Assembly (NCBI GenBank): GCA_946902985.2
Contig: OX336388.2
Location: forward strand, 371,491,387-371,555,386
Direction: 5' to 3'
Source of the DNA: Meconema thalassinum
Taxonomy: Eukaryota; Arthropoda; Insecta; Orthoptera; Tettigoniidae
DNA: 64,000 nucleotides
Shown here one piece after another: positions 41,126 to 53,675 of the stretch. Numbering within the stretch: position 1 is the stretch's first letter; every line of letters starts with the position of its first letter. The notes under the pieces are model-generated. The model saw only the letters and a program-made list of their open reading frames with translations. It was not told where the DNA came from and did not search any database. Made by a program: the position numbers and the translations under genes.

Positions 41126-43749
41126 TTGTTGTTGTTTGAGTCTTCAGTCTTTTGACTGGTTTGATGCAGCACTCCATGCCACCCTGTCTTGAGCTAATCG
41201 TTTCATCTCTACATAGCTACCGCACCCTACATCCGAAGCAATCTGTTTAACATATTCTAATCTTGGTCTACCCCTACAGTTCAAGTCCTCAACCCTTCCT
41301 TCCGTAACTAAGCTTCCTATTCCTGGGTGTCTTAGTATGTGTCCTACTAACCTATCTCTTCTCTTCATTAGCAGTCGCCAGATACATCTCTCCTCTCCCA
41401 CTCGTCTTAATACCTCTTCGTTTGTTACCCTATCTACCCATCTGATCTTCATCATTCTCCTGTAACACCACATTTCAAATGCTTCAATTCTTCTCTTTTC
41501 TGCTGCACCAATAGTCCAAGATTCACTTCCATAGAGCACCACGCTCCAGACAAAGGCTTTCAAAAATGACTTCCTAATACCTAAATCTATATTCGATGTC
41601 AACAGATTCCTTTTTTGTAGAAGGGCTTTCCTTGCCTGAGCCAACCTACTTTTTATATCCTCTTTGCTTCGTCCACCACTGGAAATTTTGCTTCCTAAGT
41701 AACCGAAGTCTCCTACTTCCTTCAGCTTTTCACCTGCCAATTTGATGTCCATAGAGGTTTATGATTTATTTCGGCTGCATTCCAGTATTTTTGTTTTACA
41801 TTTATTAATTTTCATCATGTATTCTTTCCGTAAGACGGAGTCCATACCATTAAAAAACTCATTCAAATCCTCAGGCGTGTCGGCCAAGATGATGATGTCA
41901 TCAGCAAATCTCAGAGTTGAAATGATTTCTCCTTGAATCTTCACTCCCACTTTAAATTTTTCTCCAATTTCCTTCATTGCTTGTTCAATGTAAAGATTGA
42001 AAAGTATGGGTGATAAGTTGCAGCCTTGCCTTACACCTTTCTGAATACCAGCTTCTCTCTCATGTCCTTCAGCTCGAATGACTGCTGTCTGGTTTCTGTA
42101 TAGATTGTAGATCACCCTCCTATCCCTGTACTTTATTCCAACAGATTTCAAAATGTCAAACAATTTAGTCCAATCAACGTTATCAAAAGCCTTTTCTAAG
42201 TCTACAAATGCCATGAACGTTCTCTTATTTTTCCTTATTCTACCTTCCAAAATCAGCCTAAGACTTAGTACAGCTTCCCTTGTTCCTACATTTCTCCTGA
42301 AACCAAACTGGTCTTCACCCAACTCCGTTTCTATCTGGCTTTCCATCCTCTTGTAAATTATTCTAGACAGGATTTTTGAAGCATAAGTAATCAAGCTGAT
42401 TGTACGGTAATCTTCACATCTGTCAGCTCTCACTTTCTTTGGTATAGGGATAATAACATTCTTCTTGAAATCAGGGGGTACCTCACCTGTCTCATAAATC
42501 CTACACACCAAGTGAAATAACCTGATCAGACCTTCATCTCCTATGCAGCGTACCAACTCAATCAGTATATTATTATGCCTGGTGCTTTGTTCCTGCTTAA
42601 GTCCTCCAATGTTCTGTCAAATTCTGATCTCAATATTAGATCTTCTTTTGCATCCTCCTCAATTTCCTCCTCCCTTTCCATTACATGATTCTCAATCTCC
42701 TTTCCCTTATACAAACACTCTATTTAAGCTTTCCATCTCTCAACCTTTTCTTCCCTATCTGTTAGAATCTTTCCATTTGTGTCCTTAAAATTACAGCACT
42801 TAGTCTTCTTATCCCCAAAAGTATTCTTAATCCTTCGATAAGCTGTGTCTACTTTTCCTAATTTCAGACAATTTTCTATGCTTGCACATTTCTCTATCAA
42901 CCATTCTTCTTTCGCTTCCTTGCACTTCTTGTTAACCTCATTTCTCAGATGTCTGTATTCTGCTTTCCCCTTTTCATCTCTTACATTCTTGTATTTCCAC
43001 CTTTCATCCATCAATTCTAGTATATCCTGAGTGATCCACGGTTTTTTACCTATTCTTTCTTTCCTACCAATGTTTTCTTCTGCGGATTTTGTTATTTCAT
43101 TCTTCAAAAGTGCCCATTCGTCTGATATTGAAGTTGGTTTAGGGTTTTTCATTAGTCCTTCCTTTATACTCTTCTTGAATCTTTTGTTTACATCCTTCAC
43201 TTTCAATCTGTCTATTGCCCACCTTTTTGGCTTTTGATTTTTCTTCAGTTTCTGCAACTTAAATCTGCATTTCATAACAACCAGATTGTGGTCAGAGTTT
43301 ATGTCAGCACCAGGATATGTTTTGCAATCCAAAATCTGGTTTCTAAACCTCTGCTTGACCATAATGACGTCGATTTGGTAACGCCCTGTATCTCCTGGTC
43401 TCATCCATGTGTATATTCTTCTATTGTGGTTATTGAATAAGGTGTTAGCTATAACCAACTCATGCTCGGTGCAGAATTCCATCAGCCTGCTTCCTCGATC
43501 ATTCCTTTCACCTAATCCGAAATCTCCTACTATCTTCCCTTCTCTGCCTTTTCCTACCACAGCATTCCAATCTCCCATTACTATAACATTTTCATAACCC
43601 TTGATATACCTCAGAATTTCATCTATTTCTTCATAGACCTTTTCAACATCTTCATCATCAGCTTGACTGGTAGGCATATAGACTTGTACCACTGTGGTGC
43701 ACGTAGGTTTAGTATTGATTTTTGCTACAATAATCCGTTCACTATATTG
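41126..43749 (-). mobile_element. RTE-like LINE nested in another LINE, 10-bp target duplication
   Basis: Its minus-strand 3' end is a CAACAACAAC tail at 41126-41137 and its 5' end is truncated within the endonuclease at 43749. CTTGTAACTG (41116-41125) and CTCGTAACTG (43750-43759) flank it with one mismatch. On both sides the host LINE coding sequence resumes in the right order (AVRQL before, QLQEQHYEYG after). Confidence 0.9.
41144..43692 (-). pseudogene. Nested LINE: endonuclease, reverse transcriptase, C-terminal domain
   Basis: Frame 43692-42724 (322 codons) is an apurinic-type endonuclease missing its N-terminus: VIVMGDWNAVVGKGR (Asp/Asn metal site), YTWMRPGDTGRYQIDVIMV and INSDHNLVV (catalytic Asp-His). 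Frame 42556-41759 is RT: FKKNVIIPIPKK, FMAFVDLEKAFDNVDW, GVRQGCNLSPILFNLY and LRFADDIIILA. Frame 41752-41144 is the C-terminal domain with YLGSKISSGG, ALLYGSESWTI-like VVLYGSESWTI and RDRLVGHILRH. The layout is that of RTE elements such as those annotated as craniofacial development protein 2-like. Stops near 42723 and 41758 separate the frames; otherwise it is well preserved. Confidence 0.88.
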
Positions 43750-43759
43750 CTCGTAACTG

Positions 43760-45447
43760 TCTTACAGCAAAAATCAAATCCACTGTGGACCTTCCTGCTC
43801 TGAAGTCATGTTGTTCTTCCCTCATCCCTCCTTTTATCCTTGTCCTAATTCTCCTTTCCGAAACTTTCTCAAAGATCTTTGCATAATGACTCATCAGTGT
43901 TATTCCCCGATAGTTTCTGTATTCTGTTCTACTACCTTTCTTGAAGATCGGGACAATTATTCCCTTTTCCAGTCCTCTGGGGTCTTCCTTTCCTTCCATG
44001 CTGCCTTCATCACTCGGTACAACCATTGTACCCCTACCTCTCCTGCTGCTCTCACCATCTCCACACTCAACTCATCCAAACCCGGTGCCTTCCCTCCTTT
44101 CATCTTCCTCACTACATCTTCCATTTCTTTACATGTTAAGTCCTTTTCTGTTTGCAGTCCATCTTCTTCCCCGATTTCTTCCTCCTCACCATCTTTTCCA
44201 TTTGGGTTCAGAAGTTCTTCAAAATATTCTTTCCACATTTTTTTCAGTTCTTCCCTATTTTCTATCTCTTGTCCCCTTTTGTTCACCATTCTAACATAAT
44301 CCGTAGGATCCTTCCGCCTCTCATTTTTTTACCATCCCATACAGGACCTTTTTGTACCTTCACTATCCTCCTCCATCATCTTTGTCCACTCTTCCATCCA
44401 CTTTCTTCTCTCCTCAGCCACTACTCTCTTTGCCTCCTTCTTTCTTTCCTGGTACTCTTCCCTTGCCTCTACCGTCCTATTTTGATACCACCTCCTAAAG
44501 GCTCTATTCTTTTCCCTTACTATATCTTTTGTCTTCTCATTCCACCATGGTGTTTCCTTCCACCTCTTCTTACTACTTGTCCTCCCACATACTGCTTCTG
44601 CTGCACCTACTAGTGTCTTCTTAAATCTAGCCCATTCCTCTTCCACCCCTCTTTCTTCATCTGTTGGAATTCCTTCCTTTACCATTTTGAGGTATTCGAC
44701 CCTTCTATCTCCTTCTTTCAGTTTCCATATCCTTATATGTCTTTCCTGGTTCTCAAACCCTTTCTTCTCCTTAGTCCCTCTCAGGTTCATTACCAGCAAT
44801 CGATGGTCGCTATCCAAGTTCTCCGATGGCATAACCTTCATGTCCGTGTTGTTCTTATTTAGTTCTTTCTCATACAGTATATAGTCGACCACCGACTTCC
44901 TGGTCAAGTCATCACTGTACCATGTGATTGTGTGGCTCTCTCTTTTCTTGAACCAGGAGTTCCCAACTAGCAGGCTGTTCCTTTGACAGAAGTCCAACAG
45001 TCACTTTCCTTCCTCATTTCTTCTGCCCCAACCCTCTGGTCCAAGCACACTCTCATACCCTTGTCTTTCTCTTCCTACATGGGCATTCAGATCCCCCATA
45101 ACAATCATATTCCTTCCTCCCAGCTGCTTCTGCAATTCCTCTTCAAACTCCTCCTTCTCTTCAGAGGCGCAGCCTACTTGTGGAGCATACACTTGCACTA
45201 TTTCTACGGTCTCTCCCCTCAGTGCTACTTTCACTTTCAACATCCTATCACTTATTCTCTTCACTTCTTCTTTTAAACCATCTCGTACTACTACTCCCAC
45301 TCCATTCCTCTTTCCCTCTTCATTCCCACTCCAGTACAGTCTATAGCCTTTTCTCAGTTCTCTCCTTCCTTCCCCTTTCCACGTTGTTTCTGCCAATCCC
45401 AATAAATCCAACTTCCTTCTTTCCATCATATTCACTATGTCCTCCAC
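43760..45447 (-). pseudogene. Host LINE: endonuclease and RT N-terminus, upstream of nested insertion
   Basis: Frame 45447-45001 is the endonuclease N-terminus: LDLLGLAETTWKG (catalytic Glu), VEIVQVYAPQ and MIVMGDLNAHVGRE. Frame 44997-44329 continues with KSVVDYILYEKE and SENLDSDHRLLVM (catalytic Asp-His), then a coiled linker. Frames 44289-43957 and 44026-43760 give MKGGKAPGLDELSVEMVRAA, KKGSRTEYRNYRGITLMSHY and FRAGRSTVDLIFAVRQL, the RT fingers. A TAA near 45470 replaces the Trp of the GTWN start motif. Four frames imply three frameshifts. Confidence 0.84.
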
Positions 45448-45560
45448 CTTCCCCGTCAGCGTTGTTATGTTTTAAGTTCCAAATCTAGTCCATGAACACA
45501 GCTAGGTCGTCGTCTATTGTATCCGTCCTGTCCGAGGCCCATTCCCTTCTTGAAAGCAAA

Positions 45561-46035
45561 AGTCTTATCCACTACTGCAGGCTGGTCCAAATCCACGAGT
45601 TTGAGTATGCGTACACGCGAGTACTCGGCAGTGTTGCTCGGAGCACGGTTGGAGAGGGACTGGGGGTGATAGCCAATACGTCACTGGGCGAAAGTCATAC
45701 AAGCCCAGGCGCTTCCTGCCAGTCCTGATGTAACGGCCGCCCATACAGCAGAGCTGTATTGCATGTTGCAGGTTTACTCACGCAAGGTGGCGAGTACTTC
45801 GCTGCTCACTGGCGGGCAACTCAGCAGGAACAGTCTGCACTACTGGCTTGCTGGGCCTATTGTAGCTTCACCAGAGCCCCGTTAGCCATCACTTTTCAGG
45901 GTTCCTGTAGGACCTTCACATCTACCGTAACGGTCCCGGGGCACACGAAGTCCCCCACTGTACTGCGCCCCTACAGGCAATCCCCTACTTCGTGCCGTTG
46001 CCCATCTCCCACGACGTGGACGAGGGGGTTGGACT
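45561..46035. other. GC-richer stretch, possibly LINE 5' region
   Basis: Lies directly upstream of the LINE endonuclease start in its transcription direction and is GC-richer than the flanks. It could be a 5' UTR or part of another insertion. No coding domain seen. Confidence 0.4.
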
Positions 46036-46039
46036 TATT

Positions 46040-47533
46040 CAATTAGTCTAATTCACTTACCAATAGTGGTCGACCAAACTCTGGTTACTGGATACAAGAT
46101 TACTAAATTATTCTCGTCAAATATAACTACAGCTGTTTATTATAATAATTTATGTTGGGCGCCAAGGTCTCAACAGCAGGTTGATACCTAATAAAATATG
46201 TAAATATACCTCACGTAGAGCAACTTAACGACTCCTTATTCTCAGATCGTGGCATGACTCTGTCATTAACCCAGTTAGCAATTGCTTTGGGAATTGTGGT
46301 TGGCTTACAGCTATTTCTTACTAGAAATGAAAAGGTCTGCATTGAATAAAATATAGAACTTAATTAAATTTAAAAAAAAGAGAGAAATTAAAATTGATAC
46401 TAATAATTATGATATGGAAGGCGTTTACTGATTCAACGACTAGCATGGCGAAGAGTTAACTTGGGGACGAGTTTAGAATTTAAATTATTACATAAAGCTT
46501 GAATTTACTTGTCGTTAGATTAATTAAAAAGAGAGAGAATTTGCGTACTTTCCATCTTTGAGCTCGCCCTTGTTGATTGTGTTCTTCTTGGTATTTCCCC
46601 ATAAAGGAGAGATGTTGGAGTCCTCAGTTGATGGACATCTTCTTCTGCATTTACGATGACTTTAGAAAGCGTGAAGTTATTTGATAAATCAGAGACGTAG
46701 TATAGTCTCTGATTTTCTGGTCGTAATGGAATTCTAATTCCTAAAATCAAGTTTATAGCGAGAGCCAAGACAAGACTACCCCTGTATGTGTACGGTATTA
46801 AGACGAAACATTGCCTTTTACAATTCACCAGAGTAATCTCACTATGATCTATAGCAAAATTGTAACTTAAAAGAGTTCTCGAAAATTGTAAGTAATATCT
46901 ATCTGAAAATCAGTAAGCCCGAAAAATTATTATCAATAGTCCACTGAAAATTCTGAATAAGAGTCCTCGAATCCTCTGTGCATCGGCTTATATCAACTTT
47001 CTTATTACTCCCTCCCGTAACTCCTTCAGTTTTTAAATCCAGCTCCATCTTGTCCAATCATGAGGCAGCATCCCCCCACTGCTCCAAATATGTCATCACG
47101 TCATCTCTTCTACAGGTCAGTCTTCTTCCTGTGACTTGCTTCACCCTTCCTTGTGTACGTGACGTCACTTGATTTAAATTTTTTTGTCGATACGCTTGCT
47201 GACTCAAGCAAGGCTACCCCTTCCCCTATAGTCTAAATGGTCGATCTCTTCCTTGTCTGCTTGCCAGAAGTTTTTCCTTGAAGATAGCCAATATTTCCAC
47301 ATCTTAGGCTAAAACTGGAGCCCACCCTTGGTGAATCCTCATTAGCGTAGACTGGCTGGCTCCGAATTCTCTCTCACTCTAAGTTATGAAATGCTCCTGC
47401 CCAACTTCCCTGTCTACCAATGCTAGTGTGAATCTATTAAATGAAATTATTAGCAGTAATATAGGTTTGATATACCTTCAAGATGATGAAATAGAAATAT
47501 AAAATATATTAGAAATTGAAAACCAATAATAAT
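46040..47533 (-). repeat. LTR-element fragment: PBS and adjoining LTR-like sequence
   Basis: TTGGCGCCCAAC on the minus strand at 46165-46154 is a tRNA-Lys-type primer-binding site. An LTR would therefore lie to its right, in 46170-47530. I could not define the LTR start and no TGTAAC end was seen. No coding region accompanies it. The 102-codon minus frame at 46828 is not recognisable. Confidence 0.4.
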
Positions 47534-47796
47534 AATAAGTTACCCCCCACGAACCTTCTACGCTGTCGTAGCAGGCGGAGAGGTGATACTCCGACGTGGC
47601 GCGTCCCAGGTGGCGGATAGGGGGGTCCTCACCGGCTTACCGGCGGACTTGAGAGAAATAAAATAGCTCTCGCGGACCATACACACTTAAGCCAGAGAAC
47701 ACCTAGAGGCACCTCTCGATCTCAACAATCGAGTAGTAATTTCGTGATCTTATCTTAAGATCACCACTAGTTGTTTATTCAACTTGTAACTAAGGC

Positions 47797-49164
47797 ATGA
47801 TGGAACACACACTACTAATGCAACTACCCCAGGTCTCGGACACACGTCCGGTCTTTCCTGATCATCGGATTCTGGGGGATCGGGAACGAAATCATGCTTC
47901 AGAGAAGGATCGGAGCTTCTCAAAATCTCTTCGCCCCAAGAAAAAGAACTTCTTGGGTACTATTAACATCAATACCCTGTTGAAAACAGGAAAGCTCAAA
48001 CAACCAACTGACGTCCTGGACAAATTTGATATTCAAATCCTAGCAATTCAGGAAACACGATTCCAAGATGAGAACCATTTCGACTCTGAAAACTTCAGGA
48101 TATTTAAGGGTAAACCAGCCATTAATATCACAGGCAATTTATTAATGTTTGGGACGGCTTTTGCAGTGAGGAAAACTATCTTAGATTCAGTTATCGACTT
48201 CACATCGCCATGCGAAAGAATTTCAGTGCTTACAGTAAAATCAAGCAACAAGGCATATGCCTTGATAAATGCCCATGCTCCCACTAACATAGACAATAAG
48301 AGAAATCCACAGAATGTAGAAGACTTTTGGGAATTACCAGAGGAAACTACAAGTAAAATCCCCAAACATCATGTGAAAATCTTATTAGGGGATTTCAATG
48401 CACAGGTTGGCAGAGAGAAGATATACAGATCAATAGTAGGACTCCATCCCGCACATCGGCGGACTAATAGGAATGGAGAGCGTCTAATAAACTTTTGTAC
48501 ATTATTCATGCTGAGACTCATGTCCACGCACTTTATGAGACCATTACACAAAAAGAAAACCTGGAGATCACCTAACCCGTTATTAGGGGAATTTCAGATA
48601 GATCATGTGGCTATTTCCGCAAAGAATATGCTGGAGATTCAGAATGTTAAGGTAGGGAAGGGAGTGATAGATTCGGATCACTACCTCACGCAAATCAAGG
48701 TTTGGTTTCAACCAAACAGATCCAAACCTAAAGGCAACCGGTTTCCAAGAGTTGATCCGGAGTGCTTGAGGAAGAACGCCGAGGTTTTCGTACGAGATTT
48801 ACAGGAAGAAAATCCTAGGGAGTGGCCAGACCTTCGCAAAACATTACAGTCATCAGCCATGAAATTAGGACAACCACCTAGGAAAAGAAAGCACAGATGG
48901 TGGAACACAACGTGCGATGAAGCCGTCAATGACCGAATCAAAGCATGGCATCAGTGGAATGGACATCGAACAGTGGAAAGATGGGAGAACTTCCTAAAAA
49001 CACAAAAACTGACCTCTAAAACAATCCGGCATGAAAAACGTGCCTACATCAAAATCAGACTCGAAGGGTTAGAACAGGATTTCCAGAAAAACAACACTCA
49101 AAATTTTTACAAGATATTCCGTGAGGACTTGTCAGGGTACAAACCACCAACATTAAGTTTCCGT
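47797..49164 (+). pseudogene. LINE endonuclease and linker (ORF cut by SINE insertion)
   Basis: The long frame 47797-49269 encodes GTININTLLKTGK, ILAIQETRFQ (catalytic Glu), ILLGDFNAQVGRE, and GVIDSDHYLTQIKV (Asp-His). A basic linker with RKHRWWNTTCDEAV follows. From 49177 the frame is SINE sequence, and the last 31 codons (YNNVISFTS...) are not LINE. One deviation: in GTININ the usual GTWNVRT start motif is altered. Confidence 0.87.
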
Positions 49165-49176
49165 CGACGTAATGGA

Positions 49177-49339
49177 TATAATAATGTTATTAGTTTTACA
49201 TCCCTTTTAATTACACTGGCTTTTAGAGACGCCGGGGTGCCGGAATTTTGCCCCGAAGGGGATCTTTAACGTGCCAGTAAATCAGCTGACACGGCTCACT
49301 CGCATTTGCGCACCCTCAAATGCCAACTGACTGCGCCAG
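49177..49339 (-). repeat. SINE (family G), 5'-truncated, inserted in LINE, 12-bp target duplication
   Basis: CGACGTAATGGA occurs at 49165-49176 and 49340-49351. The insert is the 3' part of the SINE at 36572-36795, without its tRNA head. LINE coding sequence resumes immediately after it with RRNGRLETNRKENCK. Confidence 0.92.
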
Positions 49340-49351
49340 CGACGTAATGGA

Positions 49352-51058
49352 CGACTAGAAACAAACAGAAAGGAGAACTGCAAGATACTGGCTGATTATT
49401 TCCAAACTCTACTGAACTGTGATCCTCCAGTGGAAAGGCTGCAGTTTGAAAAACCTGTACCAAACCCAGACTCACTTCCTCCAACAACTCAAGAAATAAA
49501 AGAGATAATCCAATCGCTCAAAAAATAACAAAGCCCCTGGGAACGATGGAATAACTGCTGAGATGTTGAAAATAGGAGGAGATGACCTCATAAGGAGAAT
49601 TCATACACTCCTAACAGAAATATGGGACTGGAAGAATGCCATTATCCACCCGTTGCATAAAAAGGGCGACCGAGCGGACCCCAACAACTACAGAGGTATA
49701 TCACTTTTACCAATTATATACAAGGTATTATCTAAAGCACTCTTAAACAGAGTAGAACAACAAACTGATCATTTGATTGGTGAATACCAGGCAGGCTTTA
49801 GGAAAGGTAGATCATGTTCGGAGCAGATTTGGAGCCTAAAGACGATATTAAGGATACGCCGCAGTACCAACACATTTGTCACCTTCGTGGATTTTAAGAA
49901 GGCGTATGATTCTATTGACAGACAAACTGTTCTGAACACCCTAGAAGAGCTCAGAGTTGACAGGAAAACCAGGGACTTAATCCGCCAGACTCTCACTGAC
50001 ACAACATCTCAAGTGAAGTTTCTAGGTGAACTATCAGAGCCTTTCGAAGTACATACCGGAGTTCGACAAGGTGATGGCCTCTCCCCACTGCTTTTTAACT
50101 TAGTGTTAGACAAAGTCATCAGGGAGTGGGAAAACAACATCAAAGGCATAAGCATTGGTACTCTGGAACAGAAAATAAGAGTAAAATGCCTAGCTTTTGC
50201 TGATGATCTAGCTATCTTTACCAAGACTAGTGAAGAAACCAAGTATGCCATAGAGAAGTTACATGAGTTAGCATCAAAGACAGGACTACAAATATCGTAT
50301 GAGAAGACGCATTTCATAGTAAATGGAGACCAGAATATCCCGAGATCTCCACTACAGACCAACTATGGAATAATTAGACACGTACCTTCCTTCAAATATT
50401 TAGGATAAATTATTGTACCGTCTGGATTGGACAGGAAATCTAATTTAGAAAGAGCTACCAAACTTCAGAAAGCATACCGAACATGGAATCACTATAATAA
50501 AAGAGTGATGTCACGAAATGCAAAACTACGGCACTACCAGACAGTTGTTCTTCTGGAAGCATTGTACGCCTCCGAAACTGTGAAATCGAAATCCAGGAAC
50601 GTAAAATTCTCAGGAAAATATATGGCCCCGTTTATGTTAATGGTATATGGATTAAAAGGAAAACCACAGACTTGTACACAGTAATCAATAAGTTCACTGA
50701 TACCGTGTGTAAGAGACGATTGAAATTTTATGGTCACATCTGCCGAATGGACAACACCAGATATGCAAAAAAACGGCTTGATATAATTAATTCAAAGAAG
50801 GTCAAAATCAGTTGGTTAGAAGAAATCAAACAGGACTTAAATGAAATAAACATTACAGAAGTTAGCATCATGAATCGCAAGACTTTTGGAACTCGAGTTA
50901 CAAATCACTCTTTCACCGAAAAAGCTAAAAAGACCACTGGAAGAAAATGGACGGAGGAACGTAAGAAGGGGCATAGCGAGTTCATGAGGAGATTTTGGGA
51001 GGAGAAGAAGAGGAAAGCTCCATCAACCCGAGTCAACAAGTTCAAGCGCGCTACCTAA
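49352..51058 (+). pseudogene. LINE reverse transcriptase and C-terminal domain
   Basis: A frameshift near 49525 precedes frame 49563-50408: NAIIHPLHKKGDRADPNNYR, FVTFVDFKKAYDSID (first catalytic Asp), TGVRQGDGLSPLLFNLV and LAFADDLAIFTK (YADD-type active site intact). A TAA at 50406-50408 follows FKYLG. Frame 50427-50684 and frame 50672-51058 contain the C-terminal domain (RNAKLRHYQTVVLLEALYA, KRRLKFYGHICRM, WTEERKKGHSEFMRRFW). Few lesions, so the copy is fairly young. Confidence 0.88.
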
Positions 51059-51091
51059 GTGGGCAAAACGAAGAAAGAAGAATAAGTTACC

Positions 51092-51440
51092 GTACCATTA
51101 TAAAATATGTGCATATGTGGCGAATTGTTCGCCGATAAGATTATATATTATTGGAACCCTAAAGCGATGCTTTGTAGTAACATGACAGTCGCGTAGGCCC
51201 CTCATAAAATGTTACGTGTATACAGTCTTCTCTAATATCACACAGTCGTTTAACATACACTCCCTCCCCACCGCCCAGAACAGTTATCTGTCAGCCGCCA
51301 CTGAATGAGTCACAAGGGTAGCCAAGAAAATTGCAAATGAGAAGTATGATAGTAGGGATAAACGTTCATCCTCTATGATTAGAGCTCTGCGCGGATAAAC
51401 AAAGCATTATCGGCATCCGCACATTTGTTATGTGAATCCG
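51092..51440. other. Unassigned AT-rich stretch with a transposon-like end
   Basis: CAGTTATCTGTCAGCCGCCACTG near 51282-51304 resembles AACAATTATCCGCCAGCCGC near 12332-12352 and reads like a DNA-transposon terminus. No partner end was found. Confidence 0.4.
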
Positions 51441-51453
51441 CTGACATTACAAT

Positions 51454-53328
51454 CATCATAGTCTTCTAGTTTCCAACCCCTGGATGGGTCTGCTTGGAAC
51501 ATAAGCCTCTCTATCGTTTCCTATCCTCCCACCACCTTTCACTCATCACTCTGTCCCATTCCTCTCCTCTTTTCTGCACTCCTTCCTTCACACCCACACT
51601 CCATCTATCTCTTGGTCTCTCGCCCTCCATTTCCATCTCGTGCATCCACCTTGGTATGCTGCCCTCCTGCATTCTCCTAACATGTCCTTACCAGCTCTTT
51701 CTAGACTTCTCTATAATCTCTTGTAAGGGATTCTCTTCCACAATCTGCCATTTCTTTCTCTATCCCTTCTTGTTATTCCTAATCTGCTTCTCTGAAATTT
51801 AATTTCGCAAGCCTGGTCACTTGTCTCTTCTTCATAACCCACGTTTCTGATGCGTAGGCGAGTATTGGGACATAATACGTTCGATACAATACCCATTTGC
51901 TCTTCTGGAATACCGGTATGTCCCTGCTCCATACCAGACCTCTCACGCTCTGCAGGAATCCATGGGCTTGTCTTCCTCTCTCGGATCTCCTTGTCATTTC
52001 CACCACTTGCTTCTATTCCACTCCCTCAATACTTGAAACTATCCACCTTCTTCAGTACTTCTCCTATCATTATATCTGTTGTTACTCTTCCCCCATTTCT
52101 CGTTGTCACCATAATTTCACACTTCTTTGCATTAAATTTCAAACCATACCATCTTATGTCTCAACCCATACATTCAACCTTTCTTGTACCTCTGCCTCTC
52201 CATTGCCCCATATCATTAGATCGTCTGCAAACACCATTGCTCTCATATGTTCTTCTCCTATTTGTGCTGCCACTTCTACCATTACCTCATCCATCACTGA
52301 GATGAAAAGCAGCAGAGATAGTGCACTCCCTTGTTTCAAACCACTCTTCTGCTTTAACCAGTCTGACCTCTCTCCCCCAACTTGCACACAGCTCACACTT
52401 CCTTGGTACATCTCCTTTATTCTATCCACAGTTTGATTTTTAACTCCCTTTTTCTCTAGGGTTTCCTCTATCCAAGCTATCATATGCCTTCTCTATGTCC
52501 CTCCCTCAACCTTTCTTATACTATTCTCCTTTCCAGGATCTTCTCAAATATCTTCGCAGCATGGCAAATCAATGTTATTCCCCTATAGTTCTGGACTATT
52601 TTCCTATTGCCTTTCTTAAAAATTGGTACAATTATCCCTTTCTTCCAGTCTTAGGTGTTCTCCTTTCCTTCCATATAACTCACATGACCCGATAAAGCCA
52701 CTGCACTCCTATGACGCCAGCTGCTCTTACCATCTCAACACTTACTTCAGCCACTTCAGGTGCTTTTCCTCTTTTCATGGCCCTTATTGCTTCTTCCACC
52801 TCCCTCCATGTCAGGTCCTTTCCATCTTCCTCTAAATTACATAATTCCTCATTATTCTTCTCCATATTCCCATTTGGATTCAGGAACTCCTCAAAATACT
52901 CCTTCCACATCTTCAATTCTTGTATGTCCTCAATTTATTTTCCTTCTTTATTTATCATCCTGGCATTTTCTGCTGTACCTCTCTTCTTTGCCTTGACCAT
53001 TGTATACAGAACTTTCCTACTCCCCTCAGTCTCATTCCATCATTTTTGTCCACTCCTCCATCCATCTCCTCTGCTTTGCCTTCCTCTTCTTTTCCATATA
53101 TTCTTTTCTTACTTCCTCTGTTCTTTCTTGGAACCATATCCAGAAAGCTTTGTTCTTCATTGCAACATTCTCCTTCACCCGCTCGTTCCACCAGGGTATT
53201 TCCTTCCACCATTTCTTACCGCTAGTTCTTCCACACACTCTTCTGCTGTTTCCACCATCATTGTTTTTAACTTTTTCTATTCCTCCTCGACAGACTTTGT
53301 TTCATTTGTTGATATGCTGCTCTTCACT
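51454..53328 (-). pseudogene. 5'-truncated RTE-like LINE (relative of 39868-45560)
   Basis: Minus-strand frames: 53238-53032 linker (SGKKWWKEIPWWNERVKENV), 52916-52680 (AMKRGKAPEVAEVSVEMVRA), 52483-52154 RT (GLKQGSALSLLLFISVMDEV, AMVFADDLMIWG), 52006-51711 C-terminus (SVRGLVWSRDIPVFQKSK, YRTYYVPILAYASETWV). ACATTACAAT flanks it at 51444-51453 and 53329-53338, a 10-bp target duplication. Several frameshifts and a deletion near 52490 break it. Confidence 0.87.
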
Positions 53329-53338
53329 ACATTACAAT

Positions 53339-53675
53339 GAAAAATGAAAATCCACAGCCTGGTTCCAGTCGACTGACCGGGTCAGGGAATGGAATGAGTG
53401 AAGCCCCCATCTAGCGGCGAGGATATAAACTGTGCCGGCTGCCGAGGCCTGTCGCACTCCCTGGGGCAATGAGTAAATGAATGACAGATGAAATGAAATG
53501 ATAGTGGCGAGTGTTGCTGGAATGAAATATTGACAGGGAAAATCGGAGTACCCAGAGAAAAACCTGTCTGCCTCAGTTTTGTCCAGCACAGATCTCGCAT
53601 GGAGTGATCGGGGTTTGAACCACGGACCCAGCGGTGAGAGACCGGCGTGCTGCCGCCTAAGCCACGGAGGCTTCT
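53339..53675 (-). repeat. tRNA-derived SINE (family A), complete, 13-bp target duplication
   Basis: The minus strand starts GAAGCCTCCGTGGCTTAGGC, with GGTCTCTCACCG and a B-box-like GTGGTTCAAACCCC. The body includes CTCTGGGTACTCCGATTTTC and GCCGCTAGATGGGGGCTTC, ending in ATTTTCATTTTTC. ACTACATTACAAT flanks it at 53326-53338 and 53676-53688. I remember this consensus type from orthopteran assemblies, which is a weak taxonomic hint. Confidence 0.9.

Larger units (their letters stand above)
39868..45560 (-). mobile_element. RTE-like LINE, nearly full length, carrying a nested LINE and a SINE
   Basis: Reading the minus strand: endonuclease (45447-44700), linker, RT split into 44026-43760 and 41115-40494 by a nested LINE, then a C-terminal domain (40497-40096). 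The 3' end is an ATG-repeat tail (CATCATCATCAT at 39870). A family-G SINE sits in the 3' UTR at 39968-40098. The 5' boundary is uncertain and may extend to about 46035. It is related to the LINE at 51454-53328. Confidence 0.85.
47545..51080 (+). mobile_element. Full-length RTE-like LINE with 11-bp target duplication
   Basis: AATAAGTTACC flanks it exactly at 47534-47544 and 51081-51091. The element has a 5' UTR of about 250 bp, an endonuclease/linker frame, RT, a C-terminal domain and a short A/G-rich 3' end. A SINE is inserted at 49177-49339. A truncated relative lies at 37545-38420. It is the most complete LINE in the window. Confidence 0.92.

Noticed and set aside
40509..45488. Many plus-strand frames rich in Ser, Phe, Leu and Pro
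   Set aside because: All are antisense to the minus-strand LINE endonuclease and RT frames.
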